Source of the DNA: Candidatus Kuenenia stuttgartensis
Lineage (GTDB): Bacteria > Planctomycetota > Planctomycetia > Isosphaerales > Isosphaeraceae
Length of the DNA stretch: 7,017 nt
Direction: 5' to 3'
NCBI GenBank assembly: GCA_945874095.1
Contig: CAMCFM010000234.1
Location: 1 to 7,017, forward strand
Shown: piece after piece, positions 5,757 to 7,017 of the stretch
Position numbering within the stretch: position 1 is the first letter of the stretch
Layout: every line of letters starts with the position of its first letter
Program-made: the position numbers and the translations under genes
Notes under the pieces: model-generated
Database searches by the model: none
Seen by the model: the letters and a program-made list of their open reading frames with translations, nothing else
Told to the model about the DNA's origin: nothing

Positions 5757-6851
5757 ATGAGAAACTGGAATCTGAGACTCGGACGGGTTGCCGGTATTCC
5801 CATTGAAATTCACTGGACATTCTGGCTGCTTTTGATGTTCGTATTTGTCGGCGACTTTTCAGAAAATGGAGATGCAAACGCCGCTTTCTCAGGCGTGTTC
5901 ACTGTTGTTGCAATCTTTACATGTGTTGTACTTCATGAGCTGGGACATGCTTTGGCAGCACGTCGGTTTGGAGTGAAAACTCGCGATATTACACTTTATC
6001 CGATTGGAGGGGTCGCACGACTTGAACGTATCCCTGAAAATCCGGTTCAAGAACTCGTCATCGCCATCGCCGGCCCGCTGGTCAATATTGTCATTGTGGC
6101 GGTATTATTAGCGATGGGAACGGTCTTGCCAGAGCATATCGAGGACCCATCAGCGCTGGTCAAATCATCCATACTCAGCCGGTTGTTACTGGTCAATACG
6201 AGCTTGGTGATTTTCAACCTGTTACCAGCCTTCCCGATGGATGGTGGACGAATCTTTCGCGCATTTTTGGCTCTATTTATGGACTACGCACAAGCGACAC
6301 GCATCGCGGCGAGTGTTGGCCAGTTGATGGCCATTATCTTTGTATTCGTCGGATTATCAGGTAATACCATGCTCCTATTTATCGCGTTTTTTGTCTGGCT
6401 GGGGGCCAGTAGCGAAGCCACAAGTGTGGAACAGCGTGTCTTATTAAAGTCGTCGCTGGTTCGAGATGCAATGCTTATCAATTACGAAACCGTAAGCGAT
6501 CAATCAACCATTGAATCCGTCATTCAACTGCTCTTAAAAGGTTCTCAATCGGAATTTCCAGTGTATCAGGCACTCACGGGCGAACCTCTTGGAGTTCTAT
6601 CAAGAAATACGATTCTCAGCAGCCTTGCTGAAAAAGGCCCTGGTGGCTTGGTTCGCGATTGTCCTCTTGATAAACTCGGCCGGGAACGAGGCTCAAGGCC
6701 TCTGGTGGCCGTGTCCCAGCAAATGCGCGAAAATGGCCAAACCTGCCTGGAAGTCACAGACGACTCCGGTCAGATTATTGGACTTTTAACACAGGATAAC
6801 CTTGCTGAATTTATAATGGTGCAATCGGCTTTGAAATACCGTGAAACCTGA
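5757..6851 (+). CDS. Site-2 protease family intramembrane zinc metalloprotease with C-terminal CBS domain pair
   Basis: A 364-residue polytopic membrane protein. HELGH at 60-64 (H60 and H64 ligands, E61 catalytic) and NLLPAFPMDGG at 154-164 with D162 are the two zinc-site signatures of the S2P/M50 family. Membrane segments fall at about 20-33, 46-66, 100-122, 140-157, 186-200 and 203-217. The RLGRVAGIPIEIHWTF start and the IGGVARLE loop at 83-90 are typical of the group related to SpoIVFB and archaeal S2P. Residues about 233-355 form two weak CBS repeats (for instance EFPVY followed by PLGVLSRN at 277-284, and SGQIIGLLTQDNL at 337-349), which often bind adenine nucleotides and may tune activity. 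These enzymes cut membrane-bound regulators such as anti-sigma factors; no substrate gene is visible nearby. AAAGG at 5743-5747 supports the ATG. It converges with the gene tail at the right edge. Confidence 0.93.
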   Translation: MRNWNLRLGRVAGIPIEIHWTFWLLLMFVFVGDFSENGDANAAFSGVFTVVAIFTCVVLHELGHALAARRFGVKTRDITLYPIGGVARLERIPENPVQELVIAIAGPLVNIVIVAVLLAMGTVLPEHIEDPSALVKSSILSRLLLVNTSLVIFNLLPAFPMDGGRIFRAFLALFMDYAQATRIAASVGQLMAIIFVFVGLSGNTMLLFIAFFVWLGASSEATSVEQRVLLKSSLVRDAMLINYETVSDQSTIESVIQLLLKGSQSEFPVYQALTGEPLGVLSRNTILSSLAEKGPGGLVRDCPLDKLGRERGSRPLVAVSQQMRENGQTCLEVTDDSGQIIGLLTQDNLAEFIMVQSALKYRET

Positions 6852-6894
6852 TTCGGGTAACGTACATAATCGTAGCTCGTAAAAGTGGTCATCA

Positions 6895-7017
6895 TTAAAA
6901 TACTTTGACCCAATGGTCAAGCCGGGATGGTTCGCCCAAAGGTTCAGGCCAGACAATTCCAATAATATCCATACGCCATAACCCCTTGTAGCCGCGCTGT
7001 TTCCTCCATGCCGCAGC
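6895..7017 (-). CDS. C-terminal 40 residues of a convergent gene, resembling YraN/UPF0102 family protein
   Basis: On the minus strand the frame is open from the right edge of the window to a TAA at 6895-6897, giving 40 residues. The segment reads W-R-M-D-I-I-G-I-V-W-P-E (R-x-D-[VI]-[VI]-x-[IV]-x-W-P), then G-E-P-x-x-x-D-H and ends V-K-V-F. This resembles the usual C-terminus of YraN/UPF0102 endonuclease-like proteins, where an RFDVVAV-type strand is followed by a basic/His residue and a final Phe. The catalytic part would lie outside the window, so the family call rests on a short tail. The gene ends 43 bp from the stop of the site-2 protease gene, in a tail-to-tail arrangement, and no obvious terminator hairpin is seen between them. 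Confidence 0.55.
   Translation of the reverse strand, partial: AAAWRKQRGYKGLWRMDIIGIVWPEPLGEPSRLDHWVKVF

Noticed and set aside
1..7017. CRISPR array, tRNA/rRNA, insertion sequence or defence system
   Set aside because: No regular repeat-spacer pattern, cloverleaf, transposase or terminal inverted repeat, and no nuclease, helicase or toxin-antitoxin genes were seen, apart from the uncertain YraN-like tail.

Overview
The window reads as a chromosomal segment of a heterotrophic bacterium, most plausibly a member of the Planctomycetota (Planctopirus/Schlesneria-like). This rests on the mix of intracellular and exported carbohydrate-active enzymes, an abundance of loosely spaced same-strand genes, moderate GC, and the style of the proteins (BNR-repeat protein, SGNH hydrolase, abhydrolase, site-2 protease with CBS domains). 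The taxonomic call is inference from protein style, not from a marker gene. I see no tRNA, rRNA, CRISPR, transposase or phage gene.

Layout. Seven genes run on the + strand and one gene tail runs on the - strand. (1) 1-501 is the C-terminal part of a BNR/Asp-box repeat protein cut by the left edge. (2) 559-1716 is a complete cytoplasmic GH88 unsaturated glucuronyl hydrolase. (3) 1821-2780 is an NAD-dependent SDR closely resembling uronate dehydrogenases but carrying a very acidic N-terminal extension of about 70 residues. It is closed by a clear rho-independent terminator at 2806-2838. (4) 2882-3613 is an exported SGNH/GDSL hydrolase whose 5' part is conspicuously AT-rich. (5) 3849-4586 is a membrane-anchored CX5R (dual-specificity-type) phosphatase preceded by a leader with several small inverted repeats. 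(6) 4634-5719 is an alpha/beta hydrolase of the acetyl-xylan-esterase/dienelactone-hydrolase type. (7) 5757-6851 is a site-2-protease-family intramembrane metalloprotease with a C-terminal CBS pair. (8) 6895-7017 (-) is the last 40 codons of a convergent gene that looks like the C-terminus of a YraN/UPF0102 protein.

How they may work together. Genes 2 and 3 form a plausible uronate-handling pair: GH88 releases unsaturated uronic acid from lyase-generated oligosaccharides, and the SDR could oxidise or otherwise process a uronate. The exported SGNH esterase and the cytoplasmic alpha/beta hydrolase fit a general polysaccharide-deacylation theme, but their substrates are not visible. Genes 5-7 are closely spaced (47 and 37 bp gaps) and could be one transcript combining a membrane phosphatase, a hydrolase and an intramembrane protease. 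The functional link among those three is speculative. No clearly new defence or mobile system is visible. The most unusual items are the acidic extension on the SDR, the AT-rich SGNH island and the phosphatase/hydrolase/S2P cluster.
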